A stretch of 64,000 nucleotides of DNA, taken from positions 783,501-847,500 of the forward strand of contig WAEK01000018.1 in the NCBI GenBank assembly GCA_011634665.1. The letters are read 5' to 3'. Each line of letters starts with the position of its first letter. Position 1 is the first letter of the stretch. This stretch comes from Mortierella sp. BCC40632 (lineage: Eukaryota > Mortierellomycota > Mortierellomycetes > Mortierellales > Mortierellaceae). Positions 1-11,741 of this stretch are shown here, one piece after another. The notes beneath the pieces were generated by a model. The model saw only the letters and a list, made by a program, of their open reading frames with translations, was not told the origin of the DNA and did not search any database. Position numbers and translations under genes: made by a program.

Positions 1-1
1 T

Positions 2-94
2 GTTAATGCCATGGACTGGAATATAAATGGGTCAGCTCTGCTCGCATCTGCCGCACAAGGCACGATCAAGCCAAGCGGGGTGTCGGTTTGGTAA
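2..94 (+). CDS. 3' end of an unidentified gene, possibly a WD-repeat protein
   Basis: An open frame enters from the left edge and stops with TAA at 92-94. It encodes about 30 residues. The start (VNAMDWNINGSALLASAAQG) resembles the beginning of a WD40 blade, with hydrophobic-Asp-Trp spacing and a small-residue turn before TIK. A GTAAGC donor-like motif begins at position 91, so this exon may instead splice onward. The fragment is too short to name the protein; the WD40 reading is inference. Confidence 0.35.
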   Translation, partial: VNAMDWNINGSALLASAAQGTIKPSGVSVW

Positions 95-1480
95 GCCTCT
101 AGTGAGTAATGACGAATGAAAACTGTAGCCTCAGAGATGGGAGGGGGAGGAAGAAAGAGAGTTCCTCTCGGCCTAGCTCACAATTGCCTCATACGCTAAA
201 CTGTAGCGTCAATCGCACTGTCCGCTAACAAATCCTGTTCTTATCGAAGGCTCGTTTCCATCATAGCCATTTCCTGCGTCTGGGTGGGTCACATATGGCT
301 GTCGCTGCCAGCTATATTCTTCTCGGAGTCTGTCAAGTCGCTTTCCAGAAAGTAGACTCCATGAAGGATAAAATGAGATCAGCGAGTTGGGGGCTAGGGG
401 ACAAAAGATCTGTGGAATATAATACAGGGTCGGTGTTCGGTACCTCTTCTCTGCAACAGCCGTGTATTCCTGCCAAGTCTTTTGAATCTTGCGGTATGTC
501 TTGTGGGAGGCCCATTTCTGGCGGACACTCTTCATTCTGGGAGAGAGTGATGCATGCGCTGGCTAGCTGGCTGTAGACGAGTTGGGCGAGTATCCTGGCT
601 TGGTCTGGATGGAAGAAGGAAAACTGGCAACTGGAAGGGTCGTTAAGAAATGATCTCCAAAGTCTAAATCAGAACCAAGAATATGAATAAGCAACAAAGG
701 TAAGCCTGATGCCAAGCAGTCGGTGGTGAGCATGGGCTGTAGGAATGTTACAGACTGATAAGTCGGCACTGCTGCGATCAGGCGGACATTAAGACCATGT
801 ACAATGACCTTGGCAAAACAAGGTGCATGCTGGAGCCTGATGAGCAGATGGGCTTTGGGGGGATGGGGATAGTTAGCAGGACTGTAACAACGCACCAGAG
901 AAAGAGAGAGAGAGAGAGCCGGATGATGATGTGAATGACCGGGCGATGGGTGAATGCAGAGTAGGAATGGCAGGTGCGGATGCGGAAAACGTGGAAAGGG
1001 CTGCGACCGTCGAGGACGGAGCAAGTGGGACGGATGAAGATATAGGGCGAACAAACGAGAGCTGCTCACGGTCTTCCCACTGAGACGGCTTCGTCACACA
1101 CCCTCACTCGCCCTCTCCGCACTCTTGAGAATCCACAGTGGCGACGTTCCAGTGGCACTTGCAAAAAGACTTCCATCGATCCATCCGGGGGCCCTCACGC
1201 CTACCGGTTGTCACCTTGCTAGAACTAGACCTGGTATCCCTCATCATCGACTTGGCCCTGGAGCTCGGTATCCCTCTACAAGCCACCTTTTTGCCTATCC
1301 AACCTGCTCGACTCTCTCTTTCATTGAAATTACCAGCAACAAGTCGACATTGTTTGCTCGAACCCTGGGGACTCGTAGGGTCACTCCATTTTTGTATGAG
1401 CATGACGTACAAACACTATGCGGATCAAATGTTGACAATACTTTACTATACAGTTTTTAAGAGGGGAGAGAGATCATGTA
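95..1480. other. unresolved stretch with weak coding traces on the minus strand
   Basis: No gene here can be assembled with confidence. On the minus strand there is an open stretch at about 1097-873 beginning with Met, another at 1069-563, and a basic, Trp/Tyr-containing 108-residue frame at 535-209 preceded by a plausible acceptor (tctctcccag). Together they could be exons of one small minus-strand gene, but I found no family match and no consistent splice phase. A short GA tract lies near 900-920. The remainder looks like untranslated sequence. Confidence 0.3.
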
Positions 1481-3170
1481 CTATGCTGTCTCGGCATGCT
1501 CTTCCCAGGTATTTCCGGACGACACTCGGTTGATGTATTCGGATAGATGAGCTCCCTCTGGAGTCTGCTGGCTAACAAGCCGCCCGCTGTACAATGCATC
1601 TGCCACAATATCAGTAGTGAGCTCGGACAGCCTATAGTATTGAAGTATTAGAGCCGATATTCATAAAGATATCCAATCCTCTAATCAACTAGTATACGGA
1701 GACCTGGCTACAAATAAGTCAGTAAACACACTAGCAGAGGGTCCTTACCAGGTCTGCAATTCGGGTGGAAGCAATGGCTCATCCGACCCATTAGAGATCT
1801 CCTTGAGCGTGTTGAAGTTTTCCTCTACTCTTGCCCTGTACTTGGAAAACAGGGGCCCAGCTTGATTGATGCATTGCTATAAGAGTCCACAGCCAGGTTA
1901 GCTAGATAGCTTAAAATTTCAGATTAATCACTGGGATATCAAGACCAAAATCATTCGATGGAGTCTTACGTAGAGTAGAGCGATCTGGTGGGCCATATAC
2001 TTGTGATTTGTCAGACGAATGTCATTCTGGAGCTGGAGCGCTATCGAGACCAATTGATTTGTGCGTGACATTTGATGGAAATGGGCTGGAAGGACAGACA
2101 AAGAAAAAAAATGGAAGGGATCTGTTAGAGATGTGGTATAACACAAGACATGGATGGTATGACAACACATGAGTGAACTTTGAGCGCACGCAATTACCTT
2201 CCATAAATCCTCCTTCATGAACAACAGGGTCAATGCCAAGGTACTCTGAAGACTTTGGGAACATCTCAGCCAGACCAGACCGAATTATATACCTCTGGTA
2301 GACAAATGAAAGCATGGCAAAACTTTAGCGTGCGAAGGGAGGCTGGTATGAAGCATTCCACATGGTCACCGCTGACAAATATCGAACTGTAAAGCAGTAC
2401 CTGAAGCAGCTTGCGTGCCGTTGTATCTTCTAGTCGACTGGCATTTCCATTCTCTAGCTCGAAGGTGTAGAGCGTCTGCTCCAGATGGGAGACATTTTTG
2501 GCGAGCTCGGTCGTAATTTCTTCTTGCTTTCAGTTGACACATGCCACGGCCCAGGAGACGGGAGAAGGGAGAACAAGGAGGAGTCACAGAGGGCGATGAG
2601 CGAGCAAGTGAGTGAGAGAGAAAGGAGGACATGACTTCAGCAAAAGATGTTCATTCAAGTGCTGAGGGAATATTCTAGACCCTCCCACTCCCACTTGAGA
2701 CGAGAGGAAGTGAGTCTGGTGCCCAACTCCTTTACCTTGCCGACCGTCTCGATCCTGGTAACCAACATTTCAATACGACTGAGTTCGTTCAGGATCTGTA
2801 AGCCCAGACGCTTGTGCTTGTTGGCCGAGTTTGGGTGGATAGGGTTATGGAGATGGATGGGCACTAGTACAAGAGAGGAAGGTAGCCAGGATTAACTTTG
2901 CTGTCAACAGCACTGCTTGCAGCAAAAAGGCTGAAGTACTCGTCAAAGGGAAAAAGAAAAGAGGGAGAGATGCCGGTATGGCTAGTATTCTGACAGCGGC
3001 CATAGTCCTTGGTAAAGCTCCAGGTTTTCGTGCCACAGGTTCAATGCACCCTAGTGGCGCCAGAACACTAGCCCAGTACGGACACGATGGTTCAGCGGAG
3101 CCATACCCTCAGTGATCTCCGTCAGGGGTGTCAAGTTGACAAGCGGGGGGGTCATTTGAAACTTGGTCAT
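1481..3170 (-). CDS. unrecognised coiled-coil protein, multi-exon
   Basis: I do not recognise this protein. The 3' exons join cleanly by GT-AG introns and phase. One exon ends at ETVGK near 2736 and continues into EEITTELAKNVSHLEQ. The next segments run RYIIRSGLAEMFPKSSEYLG, ALQLQNDIRLTNHKYMAHQI and QCINQAGPLFSKYRARVEEN, and a last exon WLSELTTDIVADALYSGR ends at TAG 1481-1483. The pattern of Leu, Glu and Lys suggests long helices and coiled coil. There is no signal peptide or membrane segment. Start: the Met at 3170 opens a short frame (MTKFQMTPPLVNLTPLTEIT), but splicing between about 3060 and 2860 could not be resolved, so the N-terminus is uncertain. The gene is divergent from VID27, with 273 nt between start codons. 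A small complex subunit is possible, but this is inference. Confidence 0.6.
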
Positions 3171-3443
3171 CTTGGCTTTGACGAGTGAGCACAAGAGGAG
3201 GGCACAGAGTCGAATAGAGGTATGCAGCGGTGTGCAGATGGCTAGATGAGAAGAGAGCGATGCCGGCGATGAATGGACAACGCCATACAACCGGTGGGAA
3301 AAAAAAAAAAAAAAAAAAAAAAAAAAGGTGATCTTTCAAGAGAGAGTAAATTCCACGTGACCATGGCCAGGCCAGGCCGGCCAGGAAGGAAAGAGCGTCG
3401 GTTGAAAATTAAAGTATTCTTTCCCTTGCATCAGAAAAGACTC
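3171..3443. promoter_or_regulatory. shared divergent promoter region with a poly(A) tract
   Basis: This is the 273-nt gap between the start codons of the minus-strand coiled-coil gene and VID27, and it must hold both promoters. Its clearest feature is a run of about 26 A at 3301-3326. No TATA box or known operator could be assigned. Confidence 0.4.
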
Positions 3444-6400
3444 ATGGCAAACGTTTTCAAGACACTTGGCAGCCTTATCTGGGGCAACAGAACGAGCCCC
3501 AATCTCATCGAGATTCCATCTGGACAGTTTTACGTCTATGATCCCGCTGGGTCGCGTACATGCATGTTCGTGCACTTTTCGACTCGCTCCTTGGACAAAA
3601 CTTGTGTGCTTTAGTCACAGACGACTAATGCTAATTCTTTTGCCACAGTTACATTGATGCTCGAGCAACAATCCGTCGAACCACCCAACCCTTTCTGTAT
3701 ACTCTCGTTGTGCAACGCGTATTTGAGGAAGGCGAAGAGGACCTTGAGAATACCGACGAGAACAGCCTCGGTATGATGGTCCTTTCACTTTATTTTCACA
3801 CGACTCCTGAAACAACTTCTATTTTGACTCTTGTCACTCTTCGGATCCGTGACGCGTCTCTCACACTACCAACGTGGACTTTCTATGAATCATAGATGAC
3901 GAAAGGGTCTTCATGATCGACAAGGACATTGCTTTTCAGAAAGATGTGGTCTCTGGAGCAACAGCTTTCTCTTGGTATAACCTTAACCCCGTATGTCCTC
4001 GAAACCCTTTCTACTTGGTCTACTATGATGTGCACACTGTCAGTCCTAAGCAACTCATTAGTCCGCTCTCGGGTTGAAACTAGAAAGAGAATGGATACAC
4101 CTACGAGTTCATCTGTGACGACGATACAACTGTGTACACGGCCAACAGTTTTGAGATTACGATATACCAGTGTATGTATCAGCGCAAGCACCAAAAATCG
4201 CACTTTAACGCAAATGAGCAAGAATTCAGAGAGTTTGAAGTCAGGTAAGAGAAAGGATCTCAGTTAGTTGATGAGCGCAACTGCCCACTTGGGTTCGGTT
4301 CTCAGTACTGTAGCCTTTGCCCCACAATTTGACCTGTTCTTATTTCTTATAGGACTCCAAGATCCAGATCTACATCATTTAAGAGTGCAGGCACTCGTTC
4401 CACTGATCGGAAAAGGGCTACTCCGTCTAGTAGTGGTAGAGCTACCTCGGTGAAGCTGGAGCCAGGCCTTAGGATGGATCTACCTTCTCTACCTCAATTC
4501 ATTGAACAACACGCGTGTTTGGCCGAAGCCCGTGGCATTTTGGGCCTGTTTGAAAGTAGAACTGGGCTGTTCAATGACACTGCTGAAGGGCTTATTCGTG
4601 TAGTACGCACTCGCGGCGAGGACTGTAAGATGACACTTTAATCACATATGAACTATGGTTTGACTATCTAAAGACTCCCTCACCAACGCTACTCGGCCGT
4701 GTTGAACTCTTTAGATTGGATCGTTGTGGTTGATAATGCGGAGCGACAGCTTCTGGCCCAACCGATGTCTCGAGACATGAGTCCAGTCTTTACTCCAGTA
4801 TGAAAACACTTGTATTTACCCTCTCTTCACTTACTATCTAGCCTTCCAGACCGTCTCTTCACGATTCGCGCGCTCATCAACAAAAACTTGCATGTATTTA
4901 GACGAAACTTTCGTTAATCTGGGTATATCTTCACAATGGTGAGAACCATACTTGGATCTTCAGGTTTCCGGATGTGAATTCTCTCCACAAAATCCAGCTC
5001 CTATTTGCTGAAGGCATGATGGAAACCTTTAGACGCGCTGACGAAGCCGAGGTATGGAGTATTCTGGCCCAATTGAAAGCTATGACATTGATATCGTCCT
5101 GATTCTAAACAGCGTGTTTGTTTCCCATCATTACATTTAACCAACATCGCAAAAGGCCCAAAGGCAGCAACGTGCTCAAGCACCCCAACGTGAGCAAGTC
5201 AGAGCCAAGGCTGTCGCGCGCTGTGAGTTAAATTCTTTGGCGTCCTTGCTTTAATGTGACCTTACCAGGTACTAATACTCTACTGTAATGCCGTCTTTGC
5301 TCCAGCGCAACCGGCTGTGTCCACCACCCGAGGCCCAGTAAAGCATGAAGAAAGTAGCGATGAAGAACAAAGCCTTGGATCTGAGGATGAAGATGAGGGT
5401 GAAGCGGTAGAGAGCGAAGACGAAAACTTCATGATTTCCTCCGGTAGTAAACAGGATGGACAAAAAAACAGTCTACTTGCTGTAGGAGCCAAAGAAAGGT
5501 CCTTCGTTGTTCGAGGTTCAAAAGTTGGTGTGTTCAGCCATGATGGTGAAGATGGCCATCTCAAGTTCGAGACTACAATCACTAACCTCAACAGCTCAAG
5601 AGGTAGAACAGTCAAGCCGTCTCATGTAAGCTCTATCCACTTTCCATAAACTTTTTTGTCCCACAGTTAGAAACATTAGCAAGTCGGTCTGGACCAAGTC
5701 TTGATTACTCTCCTACCGCTTGATTAGATTTTGCTCCACGACGCAGACACTTCGATGATGATTCTGGATGAAAACAATGGGGATACTGCGTACAAAATGG
5801 ATCTGGAATATGGCAAGATTGTTGAAGAATGGAGCTTACCAGGAACGACTGGCGTGACGAACCTGCTCCAAAGTAGCAAGTACCCACAGCATACGAACCC
5901 ACAAACTTTAATCGGACACTCAAAGGAGGCTATGTTCCGAATTGATCCTCGCCTTGCAAACAGCAAGATTGTTCCGTCAGAGTTCAAACAGTATGCAAAG
6001 GGTAGTCACTTTACATGCGGTACTACTACCACAAATGGATCCCTTGCTGTGGCAGGATTCAAGGGAGATATCAAACTCTTCGGCGCTGAGGGTGTGGGCA
6101 AGATTGCCAAGACAGCCATTCCAGGTCTAGGCGACCCCATTATTGGAGTTGATGTAACAGGAGATGGTCAATATATCTTGGCAACCTGCGCAACTTATCT
6201 GCTAGTTTTTGACGTTCTTAACCCAGCCAACAAAACCTTTGGATATGACAAGAGTTTCCCTGCTGATGCAAAGGTAAGATATTTATGAAGGCTTTTTTCT
6301 TTTCTGAATTCGAAGTAGCATTCTGACCTAGCATGCTCCACAATCTTAGCCTACACCAATAAAACTCACATTGAGACCAGAACACGCTGCTGCGATGAGA

Positions 6401-6783
6401 CACCGAGTGAGTTTTACGCCAGCTCGATTCAATACTGGATTCAATGAGAGGGAGAAAACAATTGTCACTAGTACGGGACCCTATGTCATCACTTGGAACT
6501 TCCGCCGAGTCAAACTTGGCAATAAGGATTACCAGATCAAGCAATACAGCGACAACGTTGTTGCAGACAACTTTAAATATGGACAGGATCGATCTATTAT
6601 CGTTGCTCTCCCTCATGATGGTACTCTTAATCGACAGCGTCTTTGTGTTTGTAGATATTTGATGTTTATGGTGTAATGATTAGCTGCTCAAGACTCACCG
6701 GTGTCGATTTCTCTCCCTCTCTAACCCACGTAGTTACATCCGTTCAAAAGAAGAACATGGTCAATTCCACTGAAGCCTTTTGA
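3444..6783 (+). CDS. VID27: Vid27 family protein (vacuolar import and degradation 27)
   Basis: The Vid27 family is linked in yeast to vacuolar import and degradation of cytosolic enzymes; its biochemical role is poorly known. The start ATG 3444 gives MANVFKTLGSLIWGN, the usual family opening. Exon 1 ends at 3565 and exon 2 begins at 3649, restoring CIYIDARATIRRTTQPFLYT. The N-terminal half is the PH-like Vid27 domain, followed by an acidic linker (SSDEEQSLGSEDEDEGEAVE near 5360). The C-terminal half from about 5730 is the beta-propeller-like Vid27 domain, with SLPGTTGVTNLLQSSKYPQH, GSLAVAGFKGDIKLFG and GVDVTGDGQYILATC. About ten short introns interrupt it. The last splice joins ALPHD to VTSVQKKNMVNSTEAF and the TGA at 6781-6783; an earlier acceptor would stop after two codons, so I chose the later one. 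Sure of the family. Confidence 0.93.
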
Positions 6784-6817
6784 GGTATATGGTCCGATCC
6801 GAAAACTCCTACTTGAT

Positions 6818-6822
6818 AAAAA

Positions 6823-6873
<51 letters not shown>

Positions 6874-6890
6874 ACCACCACCACCACCAG
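6818..6890. repeat. compound microsatellite: poly(A), (CA)n, (CCA)n
   Basis: About 22 A are followed by roughly 16 CA units and then six CCA units, just downstream of the VID27 stop. It is a simple-sequence tract in the 3' flank between VID27 and the convergent subtilase gene. Confidence 0.97.
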
Positions 6891-7043
6891 CCTTTTCTCA
6901 CAGCAATTCATTCGGTTGGCCAGTCAAGTAAAGAGAGTATCCTTTTATCCGATGCTCATTGCTCATGGACGAAATAAACTATTTCTTCTATTGGGTTCAT
7001 ACGGTATAGACGGAGAGTGAAGGGGAATTGAAGACAAAATACG

Positions 7044-10000
7044 CTAAACGTATTTTCGCTGAATAACAATGGGAGGGGATACCCAAGTCTCATGAGGCCC
7101 CTCAACAGCACTCTGAGAGTCTGCAAAGGGCTTTTGGGCGATAAGGATCATCGAGTATTCCCCATTGGGCAGTCTCTCGAGCTCGCCTTGTTCATTGATC
7201 ACACGGCCAGACCAGGAGACAACATGGAACTTGGCCTTGACCGAGTCAGTTCGACCAATATATCGAGCGTCAACAGGGACGACTCCAACAATGTCGTTGG
7301 AGCGTAGATCCATTACAAAGAAATCAAGACGACGAACTGGATTCGAGATCTTGAGAAGTACGGTTACAATGTTATTGCCGGCCATCGTATAGATATGCGG
7401 TGTAGGATGGCCACTATTGCCGTTGCCACCCCTTCGACCATCTGTAATTGGAATCAATCGACCATCAGACGAGGGACCTAGCATGAGTGGGTATCCACTG
7501 GCCATATCCAGGATATCGACTGTATTGTAAGAGCCTTTCATTCCCGCATAGGGAATGGACAAGATTGGTCGCATCGATGGTTGGACGGTCTTTGTGGAGC
7601 CAGACAAGTCATTGTCGGTTGTCTCTTGTGAATCAGGTGCAACATCTGAGGTGGTCAATACGGATGTCGGAATTAGCTGGATATAACCACTATAGATCCA
7701 ATGGCTCTCAGGGTCTAGTCCCTTAGGCACGACGAACCGGATGGTAAGCTCTTTCGACTCGCCTGGTTCGAGGCTGATCGAGGGCTGATCGGGGATGACC
7801 TCAGCGCTCTCAAGACTATACTCAACTGTTGCCGAAGGATGGCCCTCTGGTCCAAATCCAAGAATGGACATAGCCGGGACATGAGAGACATTGAATATCT
7901 CAGCAGTCTCGTACTCATTTGTCACAGTCAACGTGAAGAACTGTTGGAGGTGTTCAGTATCATTGAGCGCTAGATGAGTTGGTTGGACTACAGCTTTACC
8001 CCGGATCGAGTCAAAAATGTGCACCATACCCGACCCTTGCCTAGCAACGGAGTCGGGTACATGCGAGGTCTTATAGAATCCTGGCTTAGAATAGAGTTGA
8101 AGTCTACCTAGAACAGCCTTTGCCTCAACCTTGGGATCTGATTGGAGGAGAAGCGCCGCAGCACCAGCAACGTAGGGTGTAGCCATCGATGTGCCAGACA
8201 TTGTCGAATATGACCCTAGGTTGACCTATACGCATAGTAAAAAGAGTGTAAGATGAATAATGCAGCCGTCCGTCAAGCATATTATCAATGAAAGTAGTGC
8301 ATGAGACTTACTGGAACTGTGCTATAAATATACCCTCCAGGGGCGCCAATGTCAGGCTTCATCTCCAGCTCTGGTCCCAGACCCCAGCTTGAGAAAGTGG
8401 AAATCTGATTTGCCATTTCGTTTTTGAATACCCCTTTATCCTTCTTGTAGGTGATCATGACAATAGGGCTGTTGCTGACAGGACTCGCACCTTCGGCGGC
8501 ATCGCCTTCGCTACTATCATTGCCAGTGCTGGAAATATTGAGGGTACTGTTTCCATGATTGTTGGCGTTACGGAACAATTCCAAGATCAGAAGCCCTTGT
8601 TGCATTGTGATGCCGTGTCCAAAGATACGGAGACTAGGGTCATCAACTTTGGGTCGCAATCCTCCTTCAACATTATTATAAAAGATGCAGCCGACTGCAC
8701 CTGCATCTTGCGCATACTTGGCCTGGAGAGAAAAGAAAACCAAACTCCTCGTTAGATGGGCCCACGTGGCAATAGAGGGAATGGAGGAATATGGCCTGAT
8801 CCTTCATCTTAACAGAGGTTGGCCATTCAACTCACCTTTTCAGCAAAAGTACAAGATCCTCGCTTCAAGAAAACAACATTTCCGTTAACACTGGATGGAT
8901 ATGGCTTGCATCCTTCTGGGTCGTTAGATGGAAGCACCAGGCCCAGAGGCTTCTCCACGTAGTTCAAAGGAGGCTTGTCCGAATAGTCTAGTTAATGTGT
9001 ACCACACCATCAAAACGCTTAGATATCCGATTCATTCGCACCATTTCTCGCGCCCAATTATTCACTTTAAATCGTAACTTACCAAAGCGTATATCCTCGA
9101 TACCAGCAACTTCAAAGAAACTCGAGTAATACCCGGATCCTTCAAAGGACGCGACTGCAATGGTGTCCTTATCGATGGCTGGCGATGAGACCTCATCCAG
9201 GCCCTGTTCGCCGTCATTTCCGATCGCAGCCACGACTACGACTCCGAGGCGAACAAGTTGACCTGCAGCCTTTGCCAAAGGAGAGACGGACCAAGAAGAG
9301 CCACCACCCAGGGATAGATTAACAATGTCCATTCCGTCTCGATGAGCACGTTCGAGCGCGGCAATGATCACGTCGTCCTTAGCACTGCCCGCGCATGGGA
9401 AGACTCTGTACGCACCCAATGTGGCTAGAGTATAGTTGGAATGCAAAAGAACGTATTAGGTTTCTGTTGTCCCAGTGGATACTCCGATTAGAATTCTTTG
9501 AACAGGTCTACATTGCGGTATACCTTGAGGCGCTACACCAGAGAATCCATTGGAAGGACTGTATCCTGCAATTATCCCTGCGACATGCGTGCCATTTTTT
9601 TTTTTTTTTTTTTCGTGTAGGACGGAAAGGTAAGTTGGTGTTGAGAGAAAAAAAAATTGTCCTCCTTTTTCGACACCAAATTTTCCCGTTCTAGTCTCAA
9701 CTTACTCCAACACAATCAAATCCTCCTGGAGCATCTCGTCGATATGGATCTACAAAATCAAAACCGAATTGAATCTTGCAGCCTGGGCCTTCATTCATTG
9801 GCATTAACAGACAGAAAAAGCATTGGTTAGGCGCCTTTCGTCGCATGCCTGTTTTTTTTTTTTTTTTTTTCAGAATCCGAAGCGGCTTTTTTTTTTTTTT
9901 TTTTTTTGCTCGCTTGCTCGCTTGCTTACCATAGCATGAGCCAAGGGCCTCGTGACTGTAATCAACACCCGTGTCTAAAAAAAAAAAAAAAAAAAGAATA

Positions 10001-11234
10001 GAATGATGTGAATTCGAATAATGGTATTGAAGAGCGGGAAGAGAAAGCTAGCTGTTAGTTGATTGGATGCTACAAAACTCTATCATAAGATTCCTTTTCC
10101 ACTTTTTCTCTTAAACCACTCTGCCTCTTTGCCCAAACTGGATTACCGATTATTCCGATCCGGATACCCTGCCCCGTGAGGTTCATCAGATCTCGAGCAG
10201 CAGTAACTCCTGTTTGCTCGTGAGCTGTACTTAATTGCGGAATTGCAGCAAAGGCATCAAACTTGTCGCTGTCGTGGATGATCGTCTTTGGTCTGCTGAT
10301 AGAGGTCTAAAAGTTTCCGTCCCGCAAAACGACAACAACAGTGAAAGCGGTTAGGATCATTGACTCATCCACATAGCCAGTTACTGAGCTCTGATCGCTC
10401 TAATCGCATAGGATGATCTCTTACCAAAGGCGAGACGCTAATGACTCCTGGTAGGCCTCTGATCTTCTCGAGGACCTGAGGAATTCTGCTAGGTGAGACA
10501 ACCCCTTCAAGGTCGATACTCATTCCATTCATCAGATCGAAAAACTCGTGTCGGACTACGAATGTCTTTTCTTCCTCGTCCAGATGAAGTTCGCTCTTCA
10601 GGAATGCTTCAAAGGCCGCATGTTGATCTTTCAGAGCCGATCGCCGACTTTCGGCAAGACTCTCAAAGGCATTATTGACCAGACGAGAGCCGCTGTTGTT
10701 GTCGTTATTGGATGAGTCGGTACCCCTTGTCTGTTGTATCTGGTCCTGTTGGTCTTGATCCTGCTCCATTTTTTGTCGTTGCTGCTGCTGCTGCTGTTGC
10801 TCAAATTCGAGCTCAAGACGCATTCGTTCCAGTCGATGAATACCAGCAGGTGGGACATCAAACTCGACTAGAAAGCTGGACGGCTCGCGTGCCTGCTCAG
10901 CTGCCTCAGCTTCCATGGTCTCTGCAGCAATCAAAGGAGACTGTGGGGGCACTGGAGCTGAAGGAGAATTGGAAGGGGGTCTTGAATCTAGGCCATCTAT
11001 AATCGCATCTCCAAAAAATGAGCGAGATCCATGGCCCAGATCTTCATCATCGTCGTCGTCTGTCAGGGCTGACCTGGACACTCCCAGAGATGAATGAGAA
11101 GCGAGGGTATCTTGGAGGTCATTTTTCTTTATAAGCTTGGCGTTGGTTGAGGCAGAGTTAGGCGAGACGGGAGCGGTCCATACTGTGGTACTGGACAAAG
11201 CCAGACCGAGAAGGAGGTATGTTGTTGTCTTCAT
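7044..11234 (-). CDS. secreted subtilisin-like serine protease (S8) with I9, PA and Fn3-like domains
   Basis: Predicted extracellular endopeptidase. Start ATG 11234 gives a signal peptide (MKTTTYLLLGLALSSTTVWT); an upstream in-frame Met at 11369 would bury it. An I9-type propeptide follows (SSFLVEFDVPPAGIHRL ... LPGVISVSPL), interrupted by a Gln-rich insert near 10720-10800. Catalytic Asp lies in GIIDTGVDYSHEALGSCYG, restored across the intron near 9977-10146. The His motif is seen only as GTHVAGIIAG. The oxyanion Asn is in VVVAAIGNDGEQG and the nucleophile Ser in MSGTSMATPYVAG at 8201-8160. A PA domain is inserted (AGAVGCIFYNNVEGGL), and an Fn3-like C-terminal region ends at RKYV. Odd: the exon expected to begin with the catalytic His instead follows a run of about 19 A directly with TGGCACGCAT, so both the acceptor AG and the His codon are missing. 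The gene may be non-functional or the assembly wrong there. Confidence 0.88.
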
Positions 11235-11741
11235 GGCGGTGCGTCTACTTGGTGTTCTCTCGTGCACTCTCACACACACTCGATCGCGCTTCTCTCTTTC
11301 ACGTCGGGGGATAAAGTCGAGGGGTAGAAGTGATGTGAAGGAGAGGGGTATATGGGTCAACGCGGACAAGGATGGTCAGGTTTAAAGAGGAAAGACAGGA
11401 CAATAGACCAGCAAACAGAGGGAGGAGCCGCTTTTCAACAGTTCGGGTGCAGAGGGGGAAGGGGAGCGAGAGGAGCAAAAGGAGAAAGAGAATCGATGTG
11501 GAATCTGCAGGTTCCATTGGAACGCGCTACGTCCGCACTACGTCCGCGCTGAACAGACCGCCACTCGCGTGCAATGAGGAATGTTAGAGATGTGCTCCCT
11601 ACCTATGACACTTTGGTCATTACCCCAGGACACGATCGACATCCACATCCCATTCCCATCCGTATCACCTTCCACTGACAGACACAATCCATTGGCTTAA
11701 CATATCGTCACTATAATATTTCGCAACACCTTCACCCTACT
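11235..11741. promoter_or_regulatory. subtilase upstream region and ILV3 3' flank
   Basis: Both neighbours are on the minus strand, so this 507-nt gap holds the ILV3 terminator side (near 11700) and the subtilase promoter. On the coding strand the part just before the subtilase start is pyrimidine-rich, as in other leaders of this window. No specific factor site is recognised. Confidence 0.4.

Noticed and set aside
1138..1533. 131-codon plus-strand frame
   Set aside because: Its end overlaps the well-supported last exon of the minus-strand coiled-coil gene; no family similarity.
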